DNA of 64,000 nucleotides, from assembly GCF_900101685.1 (NCBI RefSeq), contig NZ_FMZZ01000004.1, forward strand, positions 256,511 to 320,510. The letters are read 5' to 3'. Every line of letters starts with the position of its first letter. Position 1 is the stretch's first letter. The position numbers were made by a program, and so were the translations under genes. The notes below the pieces were generated by a model. It made no database searches, was not told the DNA's origin, and worked only from the letters and a program-made list of their open reading frames with translations. Positions 17,935 through 25,851 of the stretch are shown here, piece by piece. The DNA is from Actinokineospora iranica (GTDB lineage: Bacteria > Actinomycetota > Actinomycetes > Mycobacteriales > Pseudonocardiaceae).

Positions 17935-19197
17935 GTGACCCCGCCCGTTCCCCCGGCCGCGCCGCACGGCCTGGCCCGCAGACTCGGCCCGCTCGACGCC
18001 ACCGCCATCGGTCTCGGCTCGATCCTCGGGGCGGGCGTGTTCGCCGTCTTCGCCCCGGCCGCGGCCACCGCGGGCGCCGGGCTGCTCGTCGCCCTGGTCC
18101 TCGCGGGCTTCGTGGCCTACTGCAACGCGACCGCGTCGGCGCAGCTCGCCGCGGTCTACCCGGCCTCCGGCGGCACCTACGTCTTCGGCCGGGAGGTCCT
18201 CGGCCCGTGGTGGGGCTTCGCGGCGGGCTGGGGTTTCGTCGTCGGCAAGACCGCGAGCTGCGCGGCGATGGCCCTGACCTTCGCCGCCTATGTGGCGCCC
18301 GGCTGGGAACGCCCGGTGGCGCTGGCCGCGGTCGCCGTCCTCACGGTCGTGAACTGCTTCGGGATCACCCGCACGGCCGCGCTGACCAAGGTCCTGCTTG
18401 TCGTCGTCCTGGTAGTGCTGCTTACCGCCGCGGCGGTATCGCTGCCTGCCGCCGCTCCGATCAACTGGTCCAACTGGGCTATCACTGGCCCGTTAGGCGT
18501 GCTCCAGGCCGCTGGTCTGCTGTTCTTCGCCTTCGCCGGTTACGCGCGCATAGCCACTCTCGGCGAAGAGGTGCGCGACCCGGCCAAGACCATCCCCCGG
18601 GCGATCATGGCCGCCCTCGCGGGCGCGATCCTGGTCTACCTGCTGCTCGGCGTGACCCTGCTGCTCGTCCTGGGACCGGACCGGCTGGCCGCGTCCACGA
18701 CGCCGCTCGCCGACCTGGTGACCGCTGCGGGCCACCCCGGGGTCGCACCCGTCGTGCGGGTCGGCGCGGCCGCGGCGAGCCTGGGCGCGCTGCTGGCGCT
18801 GATCACCGGCATCGGCCGCACCACGATGGCGATGGCCCGCAACCGCGATTTGCCGCCGTTCCTGGCCGCCGTCGCCGCCCGCCACGGCGTGCCGCTGCGC
18901 GCGGAGATCGCCGTGGGCGTGCTGGTGTGCGGGCTGGTCCTGGTGGGCGACCTGCGCGAGGTCATCGGGTTCTCGTCGTTCGGCGTGCTCGTCTACTACG
19001 CCGTGGCCAACGCCAGCGCGTTCCGCCAGCCCGCAGCGCAGCGGCGCTGGCCGCGCCCGCTGAACCTGGTCGGCCTGACCGCGTGCCTGGTGCTGGTGGC
19101 GACGCTGCCGACCGTCTCCCAGCTGGTCGGGCTCGCCGTGTTCGCCGTCGGCTTGCTGGGGCGGCTGGCGCTGACCGCCCGCGCTACTGGGTCGTGA
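17935..19197 (+). CDS. APC-superfamily amino acid/polyamine permease
   Basis: A 420-residue inner-membrane transporter with about twelve helices. The APC signature near the N-terminus is IGLGSILGAGVFAVFAPA, and the FAFAGYARIATLGEEVRDPAKTIPRAI stretch in helix 6/7 is typical of amino acid permeases. It is predicted to import or exchange amino acids by proton or solute coupling; the substrate is unknown. The start is a GTG at 17935. Its end overlaps the convergent small membrane gene by 14 bases. Confidence 0.87.
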   Translation: MTPPVPPAAPHGLARRLGPLDATAIGLGSILGAGVFAVFAPAAATAGAGLLVALVLAGFVAYCNATASAQLAAVYPASGGTYVFGREVLGPWWGFAAGWGFVVGKTASCAAMALTFAAYVAPGWERPVALAAVAVLTVVNCFGITRTAALTKVLLVVVLVVLLTAAAVSLPAAAPINWSNWAITGPLGVLQAAGLLFFAFAGYARIATLGEEVRDPAKTIPRAIMAALAGAILVYLLLGVTLLLVLGPDRLAASTTPLADLVTAAGHPGVAPVVRVGAAAASLGALLALITGIGRTTMAMARNRDLPPFLAAVAARHGVPLRAEIAVGVLVCGLVLVGDLREVIGFSSFGVLVYYAVANASAFRQPAAQRRWPRPLNLVGLTACLVLVATLPTVSQLVGLAVFAVGLLGRLALTARATGS

Positions 19198-19339
19198 CCT
19201 GGTTGAACGGCAGCTTCGGCTCGATCCAGGGGAACACCACGAACATCAGCAGGGCGATCACCCCGGCCACCAACAGCAGCGCGGTAAGCACCCGCACGGC
19301 CATCGGGCCGGGCAGGCGCCGCCAGATCCACCCGTACAT
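19184..19339 (-). CDS. Small membrane protein, 51 aa, coupled to sortase E
   Basis: A 51-residue protein ([13 protein letters not shown]... ending in LPFNQVTTQ) with one strongly hydrophobic helix (VRVLTALLLVAGVIALLMFVVFPWI, about 16-40). Its ATG at 19339 shares one base with the sortase stop (TGATG), so translation is coupled. The function is unknown; the pairing suggests a sortase partner or assembly factor. It is too short for most ORF calls, but the coupling, membrane profile and codon use support it. Confidence 0.8.
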   Translation of the reverse strand: MYGWIWRRLPGPMAVRVLTALLLVAGVIALLMFVVFPWIEPKLPFNQVTTQ

Positions 19340-20253
19340 CAGCTTGTCTCCTTCAGCTCAGGCGGCGTCTCGCCGGGGTTGGCCGGGTCCTTGGCCCACT
19401 CCCGCACCAGCACCGCGTGCACGACCAGGCGCTGGCGGTCGGAGAAGCGGGGGTGGCACGTGGTCAGCGTCATCAGCCTGGCCTGCGCGCTGGGGTTGAC
19501 CTGCGCGTCCAGCCGGTGCGGAACCGGGGCGATCACCTCGCCGCGCAGCGGGCTGACGATCTCCTGGCCCACGACCCGCTCGTACGGGGCGCCGAGCGGG
19601 GCGACGTCGCCGCAGCGCGGGTCGGTCCCCTTGCCGGTGGCCCAGCCCGCGACCTCGTCGGCCTTCGGCAGCACCCGGTAGACGAACCAGCGGTAGCGGG
19701 TCTCCACCACGATCGCGTCGCAGGAGTCCAGCAGGTCGATGTCGTTGAACGGGGCGCCCTTGCCGACCCGGTGCCCGGCGACGGCGAAGTTGCCCGGCTC
19801 GCCGGGGTAGGCGGTGTCGAGGTAGTGCCCGGGGCCGATCTCCAGGGTCTTCTCGGTCGTGCCCTCAAGGATGGTGAACGAGTAGTCCGCGCCGAAGACC
19901 GGGATGTGCATCTTCGCGAACCCGGCGCCCTCGGTCAGCCCCTCGAACCGCTCGACGCGCTCGGGGTCGGCCGGATCGACGGGCTCGGGGCTCTTCCAGC
20001 GGTCGTCCAGGGCCGCGGTGGCGTCGCGCTGCTTGCCCGCGGAGACGAGGTCGGTCACGTAGACCTCGTAGACGACGAACAGCAGGATCACCAGGCCCGC
20101 GGTGATGAACAGTTCGCCGGTGACCCGCAGGAACGTCCGGACCGGATCGGCCCGCCGTGGCCGCTGACCAGGGCCGACCGGGCCGCTGGCCGGGTCGCTG
20201 TGGTCGAGCGTGCGCACCGGATGGCTCCTCTCGGATTCGCCGCGGAACCGCAT
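19339..20253 (-). CDS. Class E sortase
   Basis: A 304-residue cysteine transpeptidase anchored by an N-terminal helix ([20 protein letters not shown], about 47-66). The sortase fold follows, with catalytic His in [10 protein letters not shown], Cys in LTTCHPRF and Arg in [10 protein letters not shown]. Class E enzymes of high-GC Actinobacteria attach LAXTG-type proteins or pilins to the wall. No substrate gene is adjacent. It is divergent from crgA and co-transcribed with the 51-aa protein. Start ATG 20253. Confidence 0.88.
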   Translation of the reverse strand: MRFRGESERSHPVRTLDHSDPASGPVGPGQRPRRADPVRTFLRVTGELFITAGLVILLFVVYEVYVTDLVSAGKQRDATAALDDRWKSPEPVDPADPERVERFEGLTEGAGFAKMHIPVFGADYSFTILEGTTEKTLEIGPGHYLDTAYPGEPGNFAVAGHRVGKGAPFNDIDLLDSCDAIVVETRYRWFVYRVLPKADEVAGWATGKGTDPRCGDVAPLGAPYERVVGQEIVSPLRGEVIAPVPHRLDAQVNPSAQARLMTLTTCHPRFSDRQRLVVHAVLVREWAKDPANPGETPPELKETS

Positions 20254-20288
20254 CGTTGGCGACTGGTGACTCGACGGCCCGCTCAGTT

Positions 20289-20298
20289 ACGTTAACGT
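20289..20298. promoter_or_regulatory. ACGTTAACGT palindrome in the sortase/crgA divergent promoter region
   Basis: A perfect 10-bp palindrome with TAACGT, a plausible -10 box, on both strands. One would read toward crgA (start 20370), the other toward the sortase (start 20253). The -35 boxes are not clear, so this is a candidate only. Confidence 0.35.
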
Positions 20299-20369
20299 GT
20301 TGCATTGGCCGTCAGTTGCGCCCATGCCAGCACGACCGCACCCAACGCTCCACGTCAGGCGAGGACAGC

Positions 20370-20636
20370 ATGCCGAAGTCCAAGGTCCGCAAGAAGGCCG
20401 TGTACACACCGCCGGCCGACCGCCGCACGCCGGTGAAGGTGAAGCCTGCCGGGCCGTCACACCCGCTCTACATCGCCGTGATGCTCGGCGTGATGCTGAT
20501 CGGCCTGGCCTGGCTGGTCGTGAACTACATCGCGGGCGACAAGATCGGGTTCATGGCGGACCTGAACAACTGGAACTTCGCCATCGGCTTCGCGCTGATG
20601 ATCGCCGGTCTGCTGATGACCATGCGCTGGCGGTAA
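20370..20636 (+). CDS. crgA: Cell division protein CrgA
   Basis: An 88-residue protein with an N-terminal basic motif (MPKSKVRKK) and two membrane helices (about 34-53 and 66-84; [21 protein letters not shown]). CrgA is a divisome member in actinomycetes that binds FtsZ, FtsQ, FtsI and CwsA. The start is ATG 20370 with GGCGAGGA upstream. Position next to trpG and ppiA is conserved. Confidence 0.93.
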   Translation: MPKSKVRKKAVYTPPADRRTPVKVKPAGPSHPLYIAVMLGVMLIGLAWLVVNYIAGDKIGFMADLNNWNFAIGFALMIAGLLMTMRWR

Positions 20637-20741
20637 TTGTCCGCTCGACACTGCCCACCACAGTGTGCACAACCGAGTGCCCGATTGGTTACCCCATTCG
20701 GCCCAGCGTGACTGAACCACATGGATGTAAGTCATCCCCAT

Positions 20742-20763
20742 TGTGGATATCTCCTGTGGATAA
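20742..20763. promoter_or_regulatory. Pair of DnaA-box-like 9-mers
   Basis: TGTGGATAT (20742-20750) and TGTGGATAA (20755-20763), the latter a perfect TTATCCACA box in reverse. They lie in the 169-base gap after crgA, in the origin-proximal region. Confidence 0.4.
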
Positions 20764-20805
20764 CTCGGTGGATGAGCGCTCTGGCCGCTCCGTCGACGGG
20801 AACCG

Positions 20806-21225
20806 GTGACGATGGACCGCTCTCGGCAGTGGGCGCCCCGGCCGCCGGTCGTGGGCGTCGCCTGGCTGCTCACCGCTGCCGCCGCGCTGGCCGCGGCGCT
20901 CATCGGCGACCCCAGAGGAGCCCTGCTGCTCGCCGTCGCCGCCGTCATGCTCGGTGTCCTTGCCCTGTTCGGCACCGTCGCCCGCCCCCGCCTGGCCGCT
21001 GACCCGACCGGGTTAACCGTGCGCGGGCTCACCGGGCGCAGGCGGTGGTCCTGGGGCGAGGTGAACGTCCGACTCGTGCGCAGCCGCCGGTTCGGCCGCG
21101 AATCCACCGCCGTCGAGATCGACGCCGACAACGCCGCGCGCCCCGCGCTGGTCATCCTCGGCGAACTCGACCTCGGCGCCGACCCCAGGGACGTCGTCGA
21201 CGACCTCCTGCGGCTGCGGACCTAA
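20806..21225 (+). CDS. PH-like domain membrane protein
   Basis: A 139-residue protein with two adjacent membrane helices (about 14-31 and 37-58) followed by a PH-like beta-rich domain (RPRLAADPTGLTVRGLTGRRRWSWGEVNVRLV...) of the bPH6 type seen in actinobacterial origin regions. Function unknown. A GTG at 20806 or ATG at 20812 are equally possible starts. It is convergent with and overlaps the rhomboid gene by 4 bases. Confidence 0.75.
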   Translation: MTMDRSRQWAPRPPVVGVAWLLTAAAALAAALIGDPRGALLLAVAAVMLGVLALFGTVARPRLAADPTGLTVRGLTGRRRWSWGEVNVRLVRSRRFGRESTAVEIDADNAARPALVILGELDLGADPRDVVDDLLRLRT

Positions 21226-22157
21226 CGGCTGATTATCCGGTAGCACTCCGGGGTCGTCGGGTCGACGCAGAAGGTCACCTCGGCGACCTGCGGCGTGCGC
21301 ACCACGAACAGGCCGATGATCGCGACCGTCACCAGCACGACCGTGCCCACCTGCCACCGCCGCCGCCGCTCGGGCGGCGCGTAGACCATCCCGAAGGTCA
21401 CCGCGGCGCCCACGAACAGGCCGCCGAGGTGCGCGAGCAGCGAAATCTCGGGGATCTTGACGCTGATGGCCAGGTTCAGCGCGAGCACGCCGATCACCGT
21501 CATCAGGACGTGCCGGTCGCTCTTGAGCCGGATCACCGCGACCACCAGCCCGCCGAGCAGGCCGTAGATCGCGCCGGACGCGCCTGCGCCCTCCGCGCCC
21601 AAGTCGCCGAAGGCGTAGGCGGCGGCGCTGCCGCCGAGCAGGGACAGGACGTAGAGCAGGCCGAACCGGACCTTGCCGAGCAGCAGCTCGATGTCGCGCA
21701 GGAACCACAGCGCGACCATGTTGACCAGAATGTGGATCATGCCGAAGTGCAGGAACCCGCTGGTCAGCACCCGCCACAACTGGCCGTCGGCGATCGAGGG
21801 CGCGTACGCGGTGAGGGCGTGGAAGAACGCCGAGCGCTCGTTGTGGACCGGGTCGCCCGCGAGCGCCACGGTCAGCACGAAGATCGCGACGTTGACCGCG
21901 ATGAGCACCGGCACCAGCACCGGCTTGCTCGCCAGTTCGGCGCCCGCCGCCGTCGTCGGCCGCCGGACCGTGCGGCTGCCCTCGGTGACGCAGTCGACGC
22001 ACTGGAACCCGACCGCCGCCTCCACCAGGCATTCCGGGCAGGCGGGTCTGCCGCACCGGGTGCAGCTCAGGCCGGTGGGGCGACCGGCGTGCCGGACGCA
22101 GGCGGGCAGGCCCGCCTGCGTCCCGTACGGGTCAGGCTGGTTCGGCGGGGTGCTCAA
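21222..22157 (-). CDS. Rhomboid-family intramembrane serine protease
   Basis: A 311-residue protein. The N-terminal 60 residues hold a Cys/His-rich zinc-ribbon-like segment (CVRHAGRPTGLSCTRCG, CPECL, CVDC). The rhomboid domain of six or seven helices follows, with HFGMIHILVNM, the catalytic Ser in GASGAIYGLLGG and the His in LLAHLGGLFVG. It cleaves membrane proteins within the bilayer; the substrate is unknown. It lies one base downstream of ppiA, so they form an operon. Confidence 0.9.
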   Translation of the reverse strand: MSTPPNQPDPYGTQAGLPACVRHAGRPTGLSCTRCGRPACPECLVEAAVGFQCVDCVTEGSRTVRRPTTAAGAELASKPVLVPVLIAVNVAIFVLTVALAGDPVHNERSAFFHALTAYAPSIADGQLWRVLTSGFLHFGMIHILVNMVALWFLRDIELLLGKVRFGLLYVLSLLGGSAAAYAFGDLGAEGAGASGAIYGLLGGLVVAVIRLKSDRHVLMTVIGVLALNLAISVKIPEISLLAHLGGLFVGAAVTFGMVYAPPERRRRWQVGTVVLVTVAIIGLFVVRTPQVAEVTFCVDPTTPECYRIISR

Positions 22158-22158
22158 C

Positions 22159-22710
22159 TCACTGCTTCTCGATGCTGACCTTGGTGATCACGACGTCGGT
22201 GAGCGGCTTGTCGCCGGGACCGGTCGCGGCGCGGCCGATGGCGTCCACCACGGTCCTCGACTCCTGGTCGGCCACCTCGCCGAAGATCGTGTGCTTGAAG
22301 TTCAGCCAGGTGGTGGGCGCCACCGTGATGAAGAACTGCGAGCCGTTCGTGTTCGCCCCCGAGTTGGCCATGGCCAGCAGGTAGGGGCGGTTGAACTGGA
22401 GGTCGGGGTGGAACTCGTCGGCGAACTTGTACCCGGGGCCGCCGCGGCCGGTGCCGGTCGGGTCGCCGCCCTGGAGCATGAACCCGTCGATGACCCGGTG
22501 GAAAATCGAGCCGTCGTAGAAGGGGCCCGAGGTCTCCCCCTTGGCGTTCTTCTCTTGGTACTGCTTGGTGCCTTCGGCGAGACCGACGAAGTTCTTCACG
22601 GTCTGCGGGGCTTGGTCGGGGAAGAGGTTGAGCCGGATGTCACCCTGCGAGGTGTGCAAGGTGGCGGTCACCTTCGTCCCAACGAGGGATGCGTTGCTGT
22701 CTGCCACCAC
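22159..22710 (-). CDS. ppiA: Peptidyl-prolyl cis-trans isomerase (cyclophilin)
   Basis: About 184 residues, a single cyclophilin domain: FHRVIDGFMLQGGDPTG, FANSG-type MANSGANTNGSQFFIT and the conserved Trp in TTWLNFKHTIFGEV. It catalyses proline isomerisation in the cytoplasm, as no signal peptide is present. The start is a GTG at 22710 or 22707. The longer in-frame extension to 22920 overlaps the divergent CwsA-like gene and lacks family similarity. Position matches Rv0009. Confidence 0.9.
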   Translation of the reverse strand: MVADSNASLVGTKVTATLHTSQGDIRLNLFPDQAPQTVKNFVGLAEGTKQYQEKNAKGETSGPFYDGSIFHRVIDGFMLQGGDPTGTGRGGPGYKFADEFHPDLQFNRPYLLAMANSGANTNGSQFFITVAPTTWLNFKHTIFGEVADQESRTVVDAIGRAATGPGDKPLTDVVITKVSIEKQ

Positions 22711-22815
22711 TTCATCGTGCCATCTTCGGCGGGATCCGTCTGGAAGGGGCAGGATTGACGGGTCGGGAATGTCTCCTGGAAGCACGAAGATGACAATGAT
22801 TGGCGAGGTGAAGCC

Positions 22816-23508
22816 ATGACCCGGGCCGGAGAGACGGTGGGCAAGGCCGTCGGCACCGGCTGGCGCGCGGTGCGCCAAGGTGCCGTTCGCGCTGGACAGG
22901 CGAGCGCCGAGGCGGCGCACGCCGCGGAGTTGAAGCTCGCCGCGAAGGGCGTCGCCCCGCAGCAGGTGGCCGAGGCGCTGGCCGAGTCCGCGCAGGTCGC
23001 GCGGGAAGAGGTCATCGCCACCACCCGCCGCACCCGCAAGCGGCTGGCGAAGACGACCGCGCAGGCCCGCAAGGACCTGGCCAAGGCCGCCAAGCAGGCG
23101 CGCAAGGAAGCGGGCAAGTCCGCGCCGATGCGCTCGGCCGTGCAGGCGGCCGGGCCGGTGAAGGCGCAGGTCAAGCAGCTCAAGAAGGATCTGAAGCCGC
23201 AGGTGAAGCAGTACCGGGCCGAGTTGCGCGAGCAGCTCAAGGCCGCGCGGGCCGCGGCGAGGGAAGCGGCCAAGGACCCGGCGAACAAGCGCCGCCGGTG
23301 GCCGTGGCTGGTCTTCCTGATCGCGGTCGGCGCGGGCGCGGCCGTGGCGCTGCGCGGCAAGGCCCAGCAGATCGCGCCGGAGCCGACGGCGGCCGCCCCG
23401 GAACCGGTCGTCCCGGTGCCGCCGGTCACCGCCGAGACCACCGCGGCCGCCGCCGAGCGCAACGGCCAGCCGACACCGGTGAACCCGATCACGTCCGAGA
23501 AGAACTGA
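22816..23508 (+). CDS. Lys/Ala-rich single-pass membrane protein, CwsA-like by position
   Basis: A 230-residue protein with a long charged helical N-terminal part rich in Ala, Lys, Arg and Gln (about 1-150, likely coiled coil), then RRRWPWLVFLIAVGAGAAVAL (about 158-176, one membrane helix) and a Pro/Ala/Thr-rich tail. The order divergent to ppiA and near gyrA equals that of cwsA (Rv0008c), whose product shares this layout and binds Wag31 and CrgA. Sequence similarity is too weak for a firm name. The start is ATG 22816 after GGCGAGGTGAAG. Confidence 0.7.
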   Translation: MTRAGETVGKAVGTGWRAVRQGAVRAGQASAEAAHAAELKLAAKGVAPQQVAEALAESAQVAREEVIATTRRTRKRLAKTTAQARKDLAKAAKQARKEAGKSAPMRSAVQAAGPVKAQVKQLKKDLKPQVKQYRAELREQLKAARAAAREAAKDPANKRRRWPWLVFLIAVGAGAAVALRGKAQQIAPEPTAAAPEPVVPVPPVTAETTAAAAERNGQPTPVNPITSEKN

Positions 23509-23520
23509 TCGCGGCAGGAC

Positions 23521-23557
23521 AGACGGCCGCGTCCCGGTGCCCGGGGCGCGGCCGTCT
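23521..23557 (+). terminator. Rho-independent-like terminator
   Basis: AGACGGCCGCG (23521-23531) pairs with CGCGGCCGTCT (23547-23557), an 11-bp perfect stem 13 bases after the CwsA-like stop. It can also serve the convergent lipoprotein gene ending at 23570. Confidence 0.75.
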
Positions 23558-23569
23558 CGCGTCCTGGGC

Positions 23570-24112
23570 CTAGAGGCCCGCGTTCTCGATCACGGCCTCG
23601 GTGATCCGGCGCGCCTTGATGGTCTGCTCCTGGTTCGTGGTGACCACGACCGCGGTCCCCGCCTTGGCGACGGCGTACACCGCGCCCTTGTCACCCGATA
23701 GCGAGCCGCCCTTCCACCCGGCGGGCGCGGACGCGGGGTTCGACGTGGCGATGGGCGCGGCCTCGTCCACGATCGCCTTCGCCACCACCGGCTCCCCGGC
23801 GTAGATCCGCACGGTGAGCTGCACGTTGCCGTCCGGCCGGTAGAAGAAGCACGCTGGCTGCGGCTTGTCCGCCGACGTGCGCACCTTGGTGACCCGCTGG
23901 CCGTTGGCGTCGGCCACGACCGCGCTCTCCAGGTACGGGCACGGGCCGCCCGCGACCGGCTCCGGCATCGGCGGCGCGACCGCGGCGGCGGTGGCCCCCG
24001 GCGGCGGCGCGGCCTGGGCCGGGGTCGACGTCGGCGACGGGCCGCCGGTCGAGTCGGTGGCGCACGCCGCGAGGGCGAGCAGGGGCGCGGCGAAGATCAC
24101 GGCTCGTTTCAT
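23570..24112 (-). CDS. DUF2020-type lipoprotein
   Basis: A 180-residue exported lipoprotein. The signal peptide MKRAVIFAAPLLALAAC ends with the lipobox LAAC (lipidated Cys about residue 17). A Pro/Ala linker and a domain with CPYLESAVV, NGQRVTKV, ACFFYRPDGNVQLTVRIY follow, which I recognise as DUF2020. Role unknown. ATG 24112 is chosen because it begins the signal peptide; an ATG at 24127 adds five residues. Confidence 0.8.
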   Translation of the reverse strand: MKRAVIFAAPLLALAACATDSTGGPSPTSTPAQAAPPPGATAAAVAPPMPEPVAGGPCPYLESAVVADANGQRVTKVRTSADKPQPACFFYRPDGNVQLTVRIYAGEPVVAKAIVDEAAPIATSNPASAPAGWKGGSLSGDKGAVYAVAKAGTAVVVTTNQEQTIKARRITEAVIENAGL

Positions 24113-24258
24113 AGCGGGGCAAGTCAATCAGACCGCCGGAAGTGTGGCCACGGCCACTGGTCTGAACCGAGCGGGCGGCGCGCGGCATTACAAGGTGCGT
24201 GGCCTCGCGCCACGTTCACCCGACTGTCCCGACTGTCCCGTCTGAAGGAGAGCCAGGC

Positions 24259-24681
24259 ATGGACCTGTTCGACCGAACGAAGGCCCACGTGCTTGCCCTG
24301 TTCCGGATCGTCATCGGCCTGCTGTTCGCCGCGCACGGCGCCGCGACCCTGTTCGACGTGCTCGGCGGCCCGCAGAGCGGGCACGTTCCCGAGTTCGGCG
24401 CGTGGCCCGGGTGGTGGGCCGCGGCCATCCAGCTCGTCGGCGGGGCGCTGGTGTTACTCGGCCTGGGGACCCGCGCCGCCGCTCTGGTCTGCTCAGGCTC
24501 GATGGCGTACGCGTACTTCGTCGCGCACCAGCCGCAGAGCCTGTGGCCGCTGCAGAACGGCGGCGAGCTTTCCGCGATGTTCTGCTGGAGCTTCCTGCTG
24601 GTGGTGTTCTTCGGCCCCGGCAAGTGGGCCATGGACGCGCTGTTCGACCGCACCCGCGAACGGGCAGCCGTGGCGGCCTGA
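24259..24681 (+). CDS. DoxX-family membrane protein
   Basis: A 140-residue protein with four membrane helices (about 12-30, 50-70, 74-92, 110-128) and the DoxX pattern LFRIVIGLLFAAHGAATLF. DoxX proteins are small quinone- or redox-linked membrane proteins of uncertain role. GAAGGAGAG lies 7 bases before the ATG. It is a single gene followed by a strong hairpin. Confidence 0.83.
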   Translation: MDLFDRTKAHVLALFRIVIGLLFAAHGAATLFDVLGGPQSGHVPEFGAWPGWWAAAIQLVGGALVLLGLGTRAAALVCSGSMAYAYFVAHQPQSLWPLQNGGELSAMFCWSFLLVVFFGPGKWAMDALFDRTRERAAVAA

Positions 24682-24687
24682 CCGCGC

Positions 24688-24721
24688 CCGAGCGGGCGAG
24701 GGCCGTCCCCCGCCCGCTCGG
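24688..24721 (+). terminator. Terminator after the DoxX gene
   Basis: CCGAGCGGGCG (24688-24698) pairs perfectly with CGCCCGCTCGG (24711-24721), starting seven bases after the DoxX stop. Confidence 0.7.
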
Positions 24722-24724
24722 AAT

Positions 24725-24740
24725 GGTTCCACGTGGAACC
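24725..24740. promoter_or_regulatory. parS: Candidate parS centromere site
   Basis: GGTTCCACGTGGAACC is a perfect 16-bp palindrome. It agrees with the ParB-binding consensus TGTTTCACGTGAAACA at the CACGTG core and flanking GTT/AAC, with the symmetric T-to-C change seen in known parS variants. It is intergenic, between a terminator and the end of the hydrolase gene, and origin-proximal, as parS sites usually are. Confidence 0.7.
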
Positions 24741-24756
24741 TGGGTTCTCTCCGGAC

Positions 24757-25773
24757 CTAGAGGTGCTCGGCCAGGAAGTCGGCGACCACGTGCCGGTTGA
24801 ACTCGACCAGGCCGTGCGGGTCGTGCCGCAGCAGCGCCTCGGCGTCGGTGAACGACGCGTGCGTCGCGTTCGTGGGCGTCTCCACCCGCCGCTCCCCCGT
24901 CGAGTTGGCTAGCAGCGCCTGCCACGACGGGGTCGGCGGCCTGCTACCGACCAGCAGGAACGGCCGGTCGACCCCGTCGGTCGCCACCGAGGACAGGTTC
25001 GTCCCGTCGTCGTCGAACCCGATCGACAGCTGCCCGTCGAAGTTCACCGCCGCCCGGACCCGCGGGTCGTCGTGCATCGCCTGCAACGCGGCGAAGCCAC
25101 CGGCGGAATGCCCGACCACGGCGACCCGCGACCGGTCGACCAGCCCATCGGGCAGGGAGTCGAGCACGAAGCGGACGTCCGCGACCCGGGTGTCCACGAT
25201 CCCGCGCAGCAGATCCAGCGTCGGCTCCCGGTCGAACACCACACTCCGCGCGACCCGCCCGTCCGGGAACTCGACCCCTGAGGACTCGTAGGTGTGGTCG
25301 ACGGTCACGACCACATAGCCGCGGCTGGCGAGGTCGTCCACGAGCGACCCGTTGAAGGTCCGCGAATCCCCCAGCCCCGGCGAGTAGATGACGACCGGCC
25401 GCGGGCCACCGCTGGTGTCCGGCGCGGCGTTCCGGTGGGCGTGCGTGCGCACCGCGGCCCAGTCGAATGTCCCCGGCTCGACCCCGTAGTTGAACCGCCC
25501 CGCCAGGTCGCCGAACGCGGCGGCCTCGCCCGCCGTCATCTGCCGGGCGCGCTCCCCCTGCCCCGGCAGCGCCGGATAGCGCACATCCACCATCAGCTCG
25601 CGAAACGGTTGTCCCCCAAGGAAATCCTTCCGCCCCTGATCAACGAGCCGCAGCGAGACCACCCCCACCGCGCTCTCCCCCGTCGGCTCGGGCAACACCG
25701 GCGCCGCCCCGCCCCCGACTACCGGGCCACCCACAACCAAACTGCCTATAACGGACAAAGCCACAACGCTCAT
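24757..25773 (-). CDS. Secreted alpha/beta hydrolase (PAF-acetylhydrolase/dienelactone hydrolase-like)
   Basis: A 338-residue protein with a hydrophobic N-terminal signal (SVVALSVIGSLVVGGPVVGGGAAP). The nucleophile elbow is VVGHSAGGFAAL (Ser about 207). RPVVIYSPGLGDSRT forms the oxyanion region, and a late His lies in NATHASFTD. It is an esterase or lipase-like hydrolase acting outside the membrane; substrate unknown. Start ATG 25773. It ends 16 bases after the candidate parS site and is transcribed toward it. Confidence 0.82.
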   Translation of the reverse strand: MSVVALSVIGSLVVGGPVVGGGAAPVLPEPTGESAVGVVSLRLVDQGRKDFLGGQPFRELMVDVRYPALPGQGERARQMTAGEAAAFGDLAGRFNYGVEPGTFDWAAVRTHAHRNAAPDTSGGPRPVVIYSPGLGDSRTFNGSLVDDLASRGYVVVTVDHTYESSGVEFPDGRVARSVVFDREPTLDLLRGIVDTRVADVRFVLDSLPDGLVDRSRVAVVGHSAGGFAALQAMHDDPRVRAAVNFDGQLSIGFDDDGTNLSSVATDGVDRPFLLVGSRPPTPSWQALLANSTGERRVETPTNATHASFTDAEALLRHDPHGLVEFNRHVVADFLAEHL

Positions 25774-25851
25774 GCCGAAACCGTATGGCCTGCCCTCACC
25801 CCGGAAGAACCCGCCAAACCCCCGATCTCAGGTAGGGAAAACCCCCACCGC

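Noticed and set aside
17794-17967. N-terminal extension of trpG
   Set aside because: It would encode only the repeated PQGC-type peptide from the 12-bp array; the family N-terminus starts at 17793.
22711-22920. N-terminal extension of ppiA
   Set aside because: It overlaps the divergent CwsA-like gene, lacks similarity to cyclophilins, and a GTG at the domain border is available.
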